Shown here: positions 17,646 to 26,280 of the stretch, in pieces
Position numbering within the stretch: the stretch's first letter is position 1
How the letters are laid out: each line of letters opens with the position of its first letter
Assembly (NCBI RefSeq): GCF_009792895.1
Contig: NZ_WSSC01000003.1
Location: 523,374-587,373, forward strand
Direction of reading: 5' to 3'
DNA length: 64,000 bases
Source: Pigmentibacter ruber
Lineage (GTDB): Bacteria > Bdellovibrionota_B > Oligoflexia > Silvanigrellales > Silvanigrellaceae
Position numbers and translations under genes: made by a program
Notes under the pieces: model-generated
Databases searched by the model: none
Told to the model about the DNA's origin: nothing
The model's input: the letters and a program-made list of their open reading frames with translations, nothing else

Positions 17646-20393
17646 TTATTCAGTAGCCTCTTCAGTATTTTTCTTAGTCTTTTTAACTACTTTTGCTTTA
17701 TTTCCTGCCTTTTTTGGAGCTTTTTTAGGGGTAGTGGAGGTATCTTCTCCTAGCAATGCTTTTCTAGAAACAAATTTAAATTCAAAATTTCCATTTTCTT
17801 TTAAATGTAAAGCTGCTGCAAACGGGCGACCTTTTTTAGACTTAAAATCGACAATAGGAGGTGTTGACCCTGTAATAATAAATGACTTGTAGTCATCCAA
17901 AGTCATTTCTTTTCCACACAATATACGTGGCATTCTTGAAATCAGTTTTTTTACTTTTTTAGGTTTTGCAGGCTTTTTAGGAGCGGCTTTTTTACGTGTT
18001 TTCTTTGGTGGACTTTCAGGTTCTTGAGCGTTATCTGTAGATTCTGGCTTTAACGTTTGATCAATTGTACCAAATTCACACATGTATGCCGTTTCTGTTA
18101 CTTTTATAGTTCCAGGTTTTTTTAGGAACGTTTCAGGTAGAAATTCCTCATGTAATACAACCACATCATAACCAGTTAAGGACTCTTTTGGAGTGCCATC
18201 TTGTTCACAGAAAATAATCCCTTTAACTGGAGAAATAGTTAGATATTCTTCATGAAATGAAGTCCCGGTAGAATTACTAAATTCAAAAGGTCCAGCAATT
18301 TTGTTTGATAAAACTTCTTCAACCAAACTTCTATCAATATAACGATGATTTTTTTCTTTCCAAATAATAAAGTTACATTCATTCTCTTCTTTTTCTTTTG
18401 TATTGACAGCTAAGTTACATTTGTAACCCCAGAAGCCTTCAAAAACTTTACCATTTTTACAAACTGGACACTTTCCTAAGGTGGGATCATTTTTATAAAT
18501 GGCATCGTATTCAAAAGTTCTTGTTTTTTCTACTACAGATGAAGTAAAATCAAACATTTCTTGCATAAACTCAGATCTTTTTTTCAAACCTTTTTCCATT
18601 TTGCGCAGATCGTATTCAATTTCACCTGTTAACTCTACTTTTGAGAGCATATCAATTGGAATGCGACTTAGAACATCAACAAGACGAATTCCCTTGGAAG
18701 TAGCTCTTAAAGACTTTCCTGTTCTATTAACATATTCTTTAATAATTAAATTCTCGATAACTTCTGCTCGAGTAGCAGGTGTACCAATGCCTTTGTCTTT
18801 TAAAACTTCAGCAATTTCTTCATCAGCAATGGATTTTCCGCAATGTTCCATTAATGAAAGCAATTTTGCTTCAGTTAAACGTGCTGGTGGTTTTGTTGCA
18901 TTCTGCAATGGAGAAATTTCTTCTGTTTGAACAGGCGTAATTGCTTCTGGATTTTTTTCATTTAATTTAGGTAATTTACTTTCTTCTTCAGTATCCAAAC
19001 CATAAACTTCTCTCCAACCTGGTTCTTGTAAATCTTGAACGCGGGTTCGAAAATGTTGTTCTCCAACTTTAGTAATTCTTTCAACTTTTGCCCAAATAGC
19101 ATGGGTCATAAAGGCTGCAAGGAAGCGTTTTAAAACTAAATTGTAGATACGTGCGTCATCACCGTCTAATTTTTCAGTTGGTAATTGTCCAGTTGGAATT
19201 ATAGCAAAGTGATCGGAAACAAACTTATTATTAAAAATTCTATCTTTATTTAATAAACCTGTTTTTATAATTGTTTTGCAAGCTTTTGTAAACTCAGTCG
19301 GAACAGCTGAAAATTCTTTGATGACGTTTGTTACGTTTTCTAAATAATCTTCAGGGAGATAACGAGAATCAGTTCTTGGATAAGTTAACAATTTATGTTT
19401 TTCATACAATCGCTGAGCCGCCTGTAATGTTCGTGAAGCAGACATTCCTAATTTTCTATTGGCTTCACGTTGTAGTAATGTAAGGTCAAATAATTGCGGC
19501 GCTATTTCTTTGGATTCTTTTCTAACTTCTGAAGCTGTTGCTTGTTTTTTATGTTTCTCAAAATCTTTTAAGATTTCGTTTAATTTATCCTGTGAAAAGA
19601 TTCTGTCTTCTTTTTCTACGTAATGAATAAGATCGTCTTCATCTAAATTTGGTTTTTTAAAATGTGGGTCAAACCACGCTCCGGAATATTCGTGTGTAGA
19701 TGTAGAAAATCGACCTTCCAAAGTAAAATACGGTTGAGGGCGATGTTTAAGATGATCTAATTCTCTTTTAGCAATCAGAGCTAATGTTGGGGTTTGCACT
19801 CTTCCAACTGACCAAACACCTTTTGTATTTCTAGATTTCAAGCGTTTAGTCACAGCTCTTGTGGCATTCATTCCAATAAGCCAATCACTTTCGGCTCTAC
19901 AACGGGCTGCGTCACCAAGATTATCATATTCATTCCCACGCTTCATGACTTTAAAACCATTCCTAATAGCTTCAGGAGTCATACTTTGTAGCCATAATCT
20001 TTTTGAAGGTTTATTTTGTTCGCAAAAATCATATATTTCGCGAAAAATAAGTTCCCCTTCTCTCCCAGCATCACAAGCATTTATAAGTCCAACAACTTCG
20101 CTTTTTTTTGCTAGACTTTTAATGTGTTGAAGGCGTTCAGTTTGCCCTTTCTTAGGTTTATATTGAAATTCACTTGGTAAGATTGGTAAATCTTGTAACA
20201 ACCAACGTTTATACTTTGGATCTAGTTCTTCTGGTTCGAGCAATTCTAATAAATGCCCAACAGCCCAGGTGATATAGTATTGTTGCGATTCATAATGGTC
20301 GCTTTTTTTTTCAAATCCACCTAATGCTTTAGCAAGATCTCCAGCTACTGATGGTTTTTCAGTAATTACGAGCCATTTGGAAGCTTTTTCCAT
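17646..20393 (-). CDS. topB: DNA topoisomerase III (type IA)
   Basis: 915 residues; cleaves and passes single DNA strands, resolving recombination and replication intermediates. The Toprim domain opens the protein (TEKPSVA, then DAGREGE at ~108-114). The catalytic Tyr338 lies in LTYPRTDSRYL. The central gate domain reaches ~600, followed by a Cys region (CPVCKNGKV) that suggests a zinc ribbon. Two C-terminal repeat regions (~700-880) with Lys/Ala/Pro-rich linkers make the protein longer than E. coli TopB (653) and probably add DNA binding. RBS AAGGTG. It is followed by the convergent-end tRNA region and preceded by a lipoprotein gene on the same strand. Confidence 0.93.
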   Translation of the reverse strand: MEKASKWLVITEKPSVAGDLAKALGGFEKKSDHYESQQYYITWAVGHLLELLEPEELDPKYKRWLLQDLPILPSEFQYKPKKGQTERLQHIKSLAKKSEVVGLINACDAGREGELIFREIYDFCEQNKPSKRLWLQSMTPEAIRNGFKVMKRGNEYDNLGDAARCRAESDWLIGMNATRAVTKRLKSRNTKGVWSVGRVQTPTLALIAKRELDHLKHRPQPYFTLEGRFSTSTHEYSGAWFDPHFKKPNLDEDDLIHYVEKEDRIFSQDKLNEILKDFEKHKKQATASEVRKESKEIAPQLFDLTLLQREANRKLGMSASRTLQAAQRLYEKHKLLTYPRTDSRYLPEDYLENVTNVIKEFSAVPTEFTKACKTIIKTGLLNKDRIFNNKFVSDHFAIIPTGQLPTEKLDGDDARIYNLVLKRFLAAFMTHAIWAKVERITKVGEQHFRTRVQDLQEPGWREVYGLDTEEESKLPKLNEKNPEAITPVQTEEISPLQNATKPPARLTEAKLLSLMEHCGKSIADEEIAEVLKDKGIGTPATRAEVIENLIIKEYVNRTGKSLRATSKGIRLVDVLSRIPIDMLSKVELTGEIEYDLRKMEKGLKKRSEFMQEMFDFTSSVVEKTRTFEYDAIYKNDPTLGKCPVCKNGKVFEGFWGYKCNLAVNTKEKEENECNFIIWKEKNHRYIDRSLVEEVLSNKIAGPFEFSNSTGTSFHEEYLTISPVKGIIFCEQDGTPKESLTGYDVVVLHEEFLPETFLKKPGTIKVTETAYMCEFGTIDQTLKPESTDNAQEPESPPKKTRKKAAPKKPAKPKKVKKLISRMPRILCGKEMTLDDYKSFIITGSTPPIVDFKSKKGRPFAAALHLKENGNFEFKFVSRKALLGEDTSTTPKKAPKKAGNKAKVVKKTKKNTEEATE

Positions 20394-20428
20394 AATTCAC
20401 CTTAAATTCATAGATTACAAAGTTGCGC

Positions 20429-21037
20429 TTACCTTGGACTGATTTGTTGCAAGATGTTCTGTCCAAGATCAACTATATCTTTTTGTTCCGATTTTATTAA
20501 ATTACGAGCTGTGTTAAGTAAAGCAGATTCGTAATCAAGTTTCGGAATCGTTAGCAAAACCCATACTATATAAAATCTTTCTGGGCCGTTGTCAGTATCT
20601 CGTTGACGATATTCCCAATAGATTTCTTTGGGATTAGCTGGTTGAGAACGGATTGTAAGTCTATTCTCATTAATTTTTTGAGCCAATTCAGACAAATTTG
20701 ATTCGTGCTTTTTCGAGTTTTGTTTAGATAGAGTATTTAATTTAGTTAACAAATCTACTTGTATTTTTTGCATAATTAAATAAGAGGTTTGCAGTGTAGC
20801 TGCAGCTTGCGCTTGCTTTAATCCTAAAAAAAGATTGTAAATATCGGTTTTTTTATAAACTAAAAAAATGTTATCTTTTGAAGTAAAGTTTTTTTCAGTT
20901 CCAGAAATCCATGCTGGTGTTTCTTTATTACTTTTTTCTAAAATAACATCCTGATTTGGAAAACTAACACAGCTGTTGAATAAAAAGAGAATACTAAGGA
21001 TCGTTGCTTTGAAATAAAGTATTTTTATTTTTTTCAT
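20429..21037 (-). CDS. Predicted lipoprotein, unknown function
   Basis: About 202 residues. A lipoprotein signal ends in the lipobox FNSC. The mature part contains QAQAAATLQTSYLIMQKIQVDLLTKL and a YWEYRQRDTDNGPERFYIVWVLLTIPK strand region that recalls the LPP20-like fold of outer-membrane lipoproteins, though this is only a resemblance. ATG at 21037 is preferred over a TTG six bases upstream because AGGAG is better spaced. It is the gene just upstream of topB, same strand, 35 bases away. Confidence 0.7.
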   Translation of the reverse strand: MKKIKILYFKATILSILFLFNSCVSFPNQDVILEKSNKETPAWISGTEKNFTSKDNIFLVYKKTDIYNLFLGLKQAQAAATLQTSYLIMQKIQVDLLTKLNTLSKQNSKKHESNLSELAQKINENRLTIRSQPANPKEIYWEYRQRDTDNGPERFYIVWVLLTIPKLDYESALLNTARNLIKSEQKDIVDLGQNILQQISPR

Positions 21038-21104
21038 AAACAAGATCTCCTAGCATAACGACTTATTCAGATAATTAAAATAAAAGTAGATTATTAATAA
21101 TATT

Positions 21105-21908
21105 CTAAGCAAATCTTTTTGCGAGTTCAACTATATCTGCACAATTAATAGGCAATTTTTGCGTATCTACTGGATAAGCAATGCTATTCCCTTTTTCTAA
21201 AATAGAATCACCTTTCCAGTTTTGAATAGCGAAACCGGCTTCTGGAAGTATGACATGAAAAGGAGCAACATCCCAAATTTCAACCTTTGGATCGATAAAA
21301 ACTTTTACAGAACCATTCAGTAAAAGATAATAACCTAATGCATCAGGATATGTACGACTTTTATACTTCTCACTATACAGTTCTTGAATAAATTCTTTTT
21401 TATTTTCTGTGTAAAATCTGTATGGATCAGCTGTTGCTATTAATTCTATTAGTGGGTTTCCAACTAATTTACATCGAGAATAGGGGGAATCATTAATAAA
21501 AACACCAGATCCTTTCATTGCACTCATAGTAATATTGAGAGCTGGTAAGGCAGCAAAGCCTATGAATGGTTTTCCTCCTTTTAACACTGCAATCAATGAA
21601 GAATAAAAGGGAACATTATGTACAAAACTAAAAGTGCCATCAATTGGGTCAAGTATCCAAGTGTAAGCGTCTTTATCACTATTTATTGAACCACCTTGTT
21701 CTTCTCCTAGAATTGTATGATCTGGATAATGCTCTAAAATTATTTTTCGCAATTCCATTTCAATACTTTTATCTGCTTCAGTGACCCAAGTCTTATCGTT
21801 TTTCAACGTTTGTGGATCAACTCCATGTTTGAACTCAAGACACATTTTTGAAGCAATTTGAGAACATTTCTTAGCGGTTGCAAAAATCTTGTTGTCAGAG
21901 TCCATCAT
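21105..21908 (-). CDS. Inositol monophosphatase family phosphatase
   Basis: 267 residues with all the family metal motifs: GEEQGGS (~70), WILDPIDGTFSFVHNVPFYSSLIA (~88-110) and EIWDVAPF (~205). The enzyme uses Mg2+ to hydrolyse a phosphate monoester. The DGTFSFVHNVPFY form and the WDVAP motif are shared by HisN-type histidinol-phosphatases and SuhB-like proteins; substrate is uncertain. A cyclitol-synthase-like locus lies 4 kb away, but nothing links them directly. RBS GAGG six bases before the ATG. Confidence 0.85.
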   Translation of the reverse strand: MMDSDNKIFATAKKCSQIASKMCLEFKHGVDPQTLKNDKTWVTEADKSIEMELRKIILEHYPDHTILGEEQGGSINSDKDAYTWILDPIDGTFSFVHNVPFYSSLIAVLKGGKPFIGFAALPALNITMSAMKGSGVFINDSPYSRCKLVGNPLIELIATADPYRFYTENKKEFIQELYSEKYKSRTYPDALGYYLLLNGSVKVFIDPKVEIWDVAPFHVILPEAGFAIQNWKGDSILEKGNSIAYPVDTQKLPINCADIVELAKRFA

Positions 21909-22004
21909 TTAAATCCTCAAGATTGTTATTGCCGAACAACTTTTACAGTATTAGTGTATCTGTATTAAAAACGCAAAAGGGTGTTTTTTTCTTTGGAGCT
22001 TTTT

Positions 22005-22544
22005 ATGTCTTCTGAAACCATTTATGATGAGTTAAGATTCTTACAAACAAACCGTTCCTTTTTAGGAAGAGAGTTTTTAACTTGGCTTTGGTTTAAAACA
22101 GAAACTCAAAATCATAAATTGAATATTGGTAATTTTGGTTCATTTCATTTGTATATTGATGATAAAATTGTTTTGAGTAGTTCAAATGGATCAGTCCGTG
22201 AAAACAGTTTAAAAGGAGGAACACCTGCCTATGCATTTGAAGCAGGAAGTGCTCTTGGTACGGGAAAGTTGGTGCATGAAGCAAAATTTATTTTACAGGA
22301 TTCTCAACGCCAATGGAGTTTTTCTTTAGTGGGAGAGGATCTGTCACTACGCAATATTCGTTTACCCGTTATTTCTGAAGCTGACTCACAAGCTCATATC
22401 ACTCAAAGAGTTTTATCTATTCAATTATTAGCAAATATTATCGATGAATTATTTAAGCAATTTATGGAAATTAGAATTTCTAAAAAACTTGAATCGGAAT
22501 TATTTGAAATAAGAAACTGGGTCGAAAATAAGGTAACTATATAA
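22005..22544 (+). CDS. RdgC C-terminal-domain-like protein
   Basis: About 179 residues. FLGREFLTWLWFKTE near residue 20 and a later SALGTGKLVHEAKF segment followed by SFSLVGEDLSL look like the C-terminal half of RdgC-like proteins from delta-type bacteria; RdgC binds duplex DNA and modulates RecA. The N-terminal half of full RdgC is missing, so this would be a short version. ATG 22005 is chosen over 21981 for the GGAG six bases upstream. The assignment rests on recalled motifs and is moderate. A bidirectional terminator follows. Confidence 0.5.
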   Translation: MSSETIYDELRFLQTNRSFLGREFLTWLWFKTETQNHKLNIGNFGSFHLYIDDKIVLSSSNGSVRENSLKGGTPAYAFEAGSALGTGKLVHEAKFILQDSQRQWSFSLVGEDLSLRNIRLPVISEADSQAHITQRVLSIQLLANIIDELFKQFMEIRISKKLESELFEIRNWVENKVTI

Positions 22545-22563
22545 AAGTAAGCTTTCAATAAAT

Positions 22564-22594
22564 AAAAAAAGCTGGTCCAAAACCAGCTTTTTTT
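22564..22594. terminator. Bidirectional intrinsic terminator
   Basis: A-run, GCTGG, 7-base loop, CCAGC, then seven T. It lies between the convergent RdgC-like gene and the Ala/Pro-rich lipoprotein gene and can serve both strands. Confidence 0.9.
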
Positions 22595-22609
22595 ATGAAA
22601 TGAATAAAA

Positions 22610-22888
22610 TTATTTAGCAGGCGCTTCAGCAGGAGCTGCAGGTGCTTCAGCAGGAGCTGCAGGCGCTTCAGCAGGAGCTGCAGGTGCTTGAGCAGTAGCG
22701 TCAGCAGCAGGCGCTGCAGGAGCGTTTGCATCAGCAGGAGCTGCCGCAGGAGCATTTGCATCAGCAGGAGCCGCCGCAGGAGCAGTTGCATCTGCTGCAG
22801 GAGCTGCTTCTTTGGAACCACAAGTGCTTGTACAGCCTGAAAGTAAAACAGCTGAAATTGCAAAAAGAGGAAGGGACTTAAGTGCCAT
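22610..22888 (-). CDS. Ala/Pro-rich repeat lipoprotein
   Basis: 92 residues. The lipoprotein signal ends in LSGC (Cys19). The mature protein is built almost wholly from Ala, Pro, Asp/Asn and Glu in two repeat families: PADANAPAA-type in the middle and APAAPAE units at the end. It is probably an extended, disordered envelope spacer. RBS GGAG upstream of the ATG. A Leu-rich reading in another frame is an artefact of the same repeats. No function is known. Confidence 0.85.
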   Translation of the reverse strand: MALKSLPLFAISAVLLSGCTSTCGSKEAAPAADATAPAAAPADANAPAAAPADANAPAAPAADATAQAPAAPAEAPAAPAEAPAAPAEAPAK

Positions 22889-23064
22889 GATAATTCTCCA
22901 ATTTATATAAAGGAAAAAAGTTAAAACTAAAAAAAAGCTGCCACCAACTCCAGTTTAATTAAAGAACCTAATAAGAGTTTTGGCCAACCTGGTAACTATA
23001 ACGAATTATATTGTGATATGTAAATAGTCAAGTCCATTTTTTAAATTCATAAGGGTATGAAACT

Positions 23065-24717
23065 ATGTCGATCAATATAAAAACAGAAAAGATACTTCAA
23101 ATTCTTTCGCAAAATAAGCAAAAATGGCTTCATCTTTCTCTTCAGCATAAAATTATTTATTTAGAACAAATTCAAGATAATTTATTAATAAATGCAAAAC
23201 AGTGGGCAGAAAACTGCTGTAAAGCTAAAGAAGGCAATTTAGATTCCAACATAATTGGTCAAGAATTATTAGCAGGGCCTGCTATTGTCATGCGGCAAAT
23301 AAAGTATTATTTAAAAGCCCTAAAATATAATGGCAAACCACCCTTATTAAGTGTTAAATCAAAAGATAAAGAGCAAATATCTGTAAAAGTTATGCCTGAA
23401 AACTTAAAAGAAAAAATTCTTTGGAAAGGATTTTCTGCAGAAGTTTGGTTAGAAAAGAATAAGCCTCTTCTACAGGGAGAATCTATAAAAAAAGGAAACA
23501 AGTTAGGTGAATTGAGTTTAATTTTAGGTGCTGGAAATGTCTCAAGTATTGCTCCATTAGATATTCTATATAAATTATTTTTTGAAGGAAATATTTGTAT
23601 CGTTAAATTAAATCCAGTAAATGAATACTTATTTGAAGTTTTTAATAAAGTATTTGCTAATCTTATAAAAGATGGATTTTTAGCCTTTACAAAAGGAGGT
23701 GAAGAGTTAGGAGAATTTTTGTGTAATCACTCCCTTGTTGATAATATACACATCACTGGTTCGCATGTGACGCACGATAAAATTGTTTGGGGAAGTGGAA
23801 CAGCAGAGGAAATTCAAAAAAAGAAATTGTCTCATCAAGTTAAATGTAATAAAAAAATAACATCAGAATTAGGATGTGTTACCCCGTTTATTATAGTCCC
23901 CGGAGTTTGGACAGATGATGAATTAATTTATCATGCAAAACAAATAGCAAGTGCTGTAACAAATAATGCAAGTTTTAATTGTAATGCAGCTAAGCTTCTG
24001 GTCACATGTCAAGGTTGGCAACAAAGAGATCTTTTTCTTAAATACTTGAAAGACGAATTTAGCAAGGCTAAAGCGAGGAAAGCTTATTATCCCGGAGCTT
24101 GGCAGAGATATACTTCATTCCTACAACATTATCCTCAAGCAGAAATTATTGGAGAAAATAATCCTAACTGTATACCGTGGACATTTATTCCAAATATTTC
24201 GAATCATGATTTTGCTTTAAATCATGAGGCATTTTGTGGAATTTTATGTGAAACTTCTCTTCCAGCAAGGAATATTCCTGAATTTATGCAAAAATCTGTT
24301 GAATTTTGTAACGAAAAAGTTTGGGGTACTTTAAGTTGTACAATTATTATTGATTCATTAACTGAAAAAATATTTGAATCAGAATTAAACTGTGCTTTGC
24401 AAAATTTACAATATGGAGCAATAGCTGTTAACTGTTGGTCTGCTCTAGTTTATGCACTTTGCTCTACCACATGGGGGGCATTTCCAAATAGTACCATTGA
24501 AAATATAAAATCGGGAATTGGTGTTGTCCATAATGGCTACTTTTTAGAAAATGTTGAAAAATCAATAGTAAGAGCTCCTTTTAAAATAAATCCAACTCCC
24601 CCATGGTTTCATGACAATAAAAATACTGAAAAAATTGGATACGCTTTACTTGATTACGAATATAATGAAAGTTTTTTGAATTTTTCAAAACTTATACTGG
24701 CGGCTTTCAAAGGATGA
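23065..24717 (+). CDS. Aldehyde dehydrogenase superfamily, long divergent form
   Basis: 550 residues, 50 or more longer than usual. SLILGAGNVSSIAPLDILYKL and CIVKLNPVN give the cofactor-binding fold; ITGSHVTH corresponds to the FTGS region; SELGCVTPFIIVPG has the general-base Glu, and NNASFNCNAAKLLV supplies the candidate catalytic Cys. The NAP binding strand KLNP (usually KPSE) and ELGC (usually ELGG) are atypical. It may be an acyl-CoA reductase or an aldehyde dehydrogenase; the substrate is unknown. RBS AAGGG. The gene stands alone between the Ala/Pro lipoprotein and tmRNA. Confidence 0.75.
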   Translation: MSINIKTEKILQILSQNKQKWLHLSLQHKIIYLEQIQDNLLINAKQWAENCCKAKEGNLDSNIIGQELLAGPAIVMRQIKYYLKALKYNGKPPLLSVKSKDKEQISVKVMPENLKEKILWKGFSAEVWLEKNKPLLQGESIKKGNKLGELSLILGAGNVSSIAPLDILYKLFFEGNICIVKLNPVNEYLFEVFNKVFANLIKDGFLAFTKGGEELGEFLCNHSLVDNIHITGSHVTHDKIVWGSGTAEEIQKKKLSHQVKCNKKITSELGCVTPFIIVPGVWTDDELIYHAKQIASAVTNNASFNCNAAKLLVTCQGWQQRDLFLKYLKDEFSKAKARKAYYPGAWQRYTSFLQHYPQAEIIGENNPNCIPWTFIPNISNHDFALNHEAFCGILCETSLPARNIPEFMQKSVEFCNEKVWGTLSCTIIIDSLTEKIFESELNCALQNLQYGAIAVNCWSALVYALCSTTWGAFPNSTIENIKSGIGVVHNGYFLENVEKSIVRAPFKINPTPPWFHDNKNTEKIGYALLDYEYNESFLNFSKLILAAFKG

Positions 24718-24786
24718 AGATAATCTTGCTTAAAGATGGAAAATAGCATAAAGCTATGTTCTTCAAGAGCATGTTAAGTTCATTTT

Positions 24787-25150
24787 GGGGGTGAACTGGT
24801 TTCGACGGAAAGAGTTGAGTGAAAGGAGCATGCAGGGGTTGGTTACAGCGCCTCTTCAAAACGTTGTGGCAGCCAGAAGTGGCAAAAATACTAACTTAGC
24901 TCTCGCTGCCTAATTAAGCACAGAGCCAGTGACTTGGGTGTGGCAGCACGTGCATCTTTGTTCGCTGTTAATTTACGTGCGGGTTATTTCTAACTTCTGT
25001 TCGTAGTTAGTTTAACCTATTAATCGAGCTGGCTTATGCAGTAGGGTGTCTTTCCTCGGCTGTTAAGTAAGATTTAAAGAAAGAAGAAGCATGTGGTCGC
25101 CAATTGCGATGCCTGTCCGGACCCGGGTTCGATCCCCGGCACCTCCACCA
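24787..25150 (+). ncRNA. ssrA: Transfer-messenger RNA (tmRNA)
   Basis: The 5' end GGGGGTGAACTGG runs into TTTCGAC and the 3' end GGTTCGATCCCCGG into CACCTCCACCA; the acceptor arms GGGGGTG/CACCTCC pair over seven positions with one G-T. The T arm is canonical and CCA is encoded. A tag reading frame ends in TAA at 24911-24913 and gives a tag ending LALAA. It rescues stalled ribosomes with SmpB. Length 364 is normal. One piece, not permuted. Confidence 0.97.
24881..24913 (+). other. tmRNA tag reading frame (GKNTNLALAA)
   Basis: Reading back from TAA at 24911, the in-frame codons give G-K-N-T-N-L-A-L-A-A. The Gly resume codon (GGC, 24881) is inferred from tag length. The final LALAA resembles the usual LAA proteolysis signal. 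Confidence 0.75.
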
Positions 25151-25152
25151 TT

Positions 25153-25180
25153 AAATCCTGCTTTTAGCGGGATTTTTTAT
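25153..25180 (+). terminator. tmRNA terminator
   Basis: AAATCCTGC and GCGGGATTT form a nine-pair stem with one G-T and a five-base loop, followed by a T-rich tail. It sits two bases after the tmRNA CCA. Confidence 0.9.
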
Positions 25181-25959
25181 TTTATTAACTTATCTATTTC
25201 CTTATTTATTTTTTCTATAATTTTATTCCCAACAATTTTAGAACACATCAGATAGCGTTTTTCCCCGTTGGGGACATCGGCTAAATCCTTAATTTTTAAT
25301 TTTTTATTAAATTCCGGATTAATATTTAATAAATATTCAGCTTCATTTCTTCCAATAAACATAAAATCTGCTTTTTTTGTTAAGATATCTTGAAACATTA
25401 AATTATTATCATTTGAAGTAAAAATTACATTAATTGCTTCTTGCTGTTTAGTTTCAGATAAAGATATTTTTTTAAAATTAAAAACTTTTTCATCTATATA
25501 AGTTCCGTAACTAAAACCTATTTTTACTAGCAACTTTAGCTCATTTTGCTTTAAAAAATCATCTGTTTTATTAAATTTATTTATAGAATCATCATTATTT
25601 CTAATAATTATTACTGTTTTTTTATCTTGAAATAATGGCTTTGAAAAAATAGCAAATTCTTCTCTTTCTTTTGTTTTGAAAGATGATGGAGAACAAACTT
25701 TGATTTTATTTTCTTTTATAGATTGAATAGTTCTAATGAGAGGTGCTTTCTTTAGCTCAAAAGGTATTTTTGCATTATTGAATATTTTAACAATTATATG
25801 ATAAATTTCACCGTCTGAAACATCCCCTCTATTATTATTTGAAATAAAATATGGTGGTCTGATTAAGTATTCAATTTCTATTTTTTCACTTTCATTCGGA
25901 TAAGCGCTAGGAGAATAAAAAAATAAAATTGCAAAAAATTGAAATAAAATTCTTTTCAT
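25177..25959 (-). CDS. Periplasmic solute-binding protein family 3-like, orphan
   Basis: 260 residues. A cleavable signal peptide (KRILFQFFAILFFYSPSAYP) is followed by EIEYLIRPPYFISN and a two-lobe binding-protein pattern: APLIRTIQSIKENKIKVCSPSSFKT and ERLEFAIFSKPLF-like segments (here KEREEFAIFSKPLF). Family 3 proteins bind amino acids or other small polar ligands. No permease or ATPase gene is adjacent, so it may serve as a sensor or work with a distant transporter. RBS AAGGAA. A second orphan of this kind is at 44.3-45.1 kb. Confidence 0.7.
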   Translation of the reverse strand: MKRILFQFFAILFFYSPSAYPNESEKIEIEYLIRPPYFISNNNRGDVSDGEIYHIIVKIFNNAKIPFELKKAPLIRTIQSIKENKIKVCSPSSFKTKEREEFAIFSKPLFQDKKTVIIIRNNDDSINKFNKTDDFLKQNELKLLVKIGFSYGTYIDEKVFNFKKISLSETKQQEAINVIFTSNDNNLMFQDILTKKADFMFIGRNEAEYLLNINPEFNKKLKIKDLADVPNGEKRYLMCSKIVGNKIIEKINKEIDKLIK

Positions 25960-26206
25960 TAAAGATTCCTTTTTCTTTTTCTCTTAAAACAAGAATATAA
26001 TAAAAATTTATATTTCATTATTTAAATTTTAGTTGAGCGTCAAAGTTTGGGGAAAAAAATCATGTCAAAGAAACAGATGAGAACTTTTGAAAAAAGCTAA
26101 TGTACCTAACTCGTAAGTTCTAAAAGGCTGTAAATAAACAATTTTTATACTTAGAACTAAATATTTAAAAAAAATTTATAGTACCCACTGAAGATTGACT
26201 TCTTAG
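25960..26206. other. Divergent intergenic region upstream of the cyclase gene
   Basis: This stretch separates the solute-binding protein gene from the Fur-box-like site. It contains an 8-base inverted repeat AGTTCTAA (26116-26123) and TTAGAACT (26151-26158) with a long spacer; no ORF or RNA gene is seen. Confidence 0.4.
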
Positions 26207-26225
26207 TATAATGATTCTTATTATC
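26207..26225 (+). promoter_or_regulatory. Candidate Fur box
   Basis: TATAATGATTCTTATTATC matches the 19-base Fur consensus (GATAATGATAATCATTATC) at 15 positions and is itself close to an inverted repeat. It lies about 55 bases before the cyclase start codon and begins with a perfect TATAAT, so repressor binding could cover a -10 element. In AT-rich DNA chance matches are more likely than usual. Confidence 0.55.
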
Positions 26226-26280
26226 AATTAGTTCTGTTTTTTAAAATTTTATATTCTTTTTTGTAGAAAAGTGAGAATCT

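Noticed and set aside
22555..22863. Leu/Gln-rich ORF on the minus strand
   Set aside because: It is an out-of-frame reading of the Ala/Pro repeat lipoprotein, which has a signal peptide, lipobox and ribosome site.
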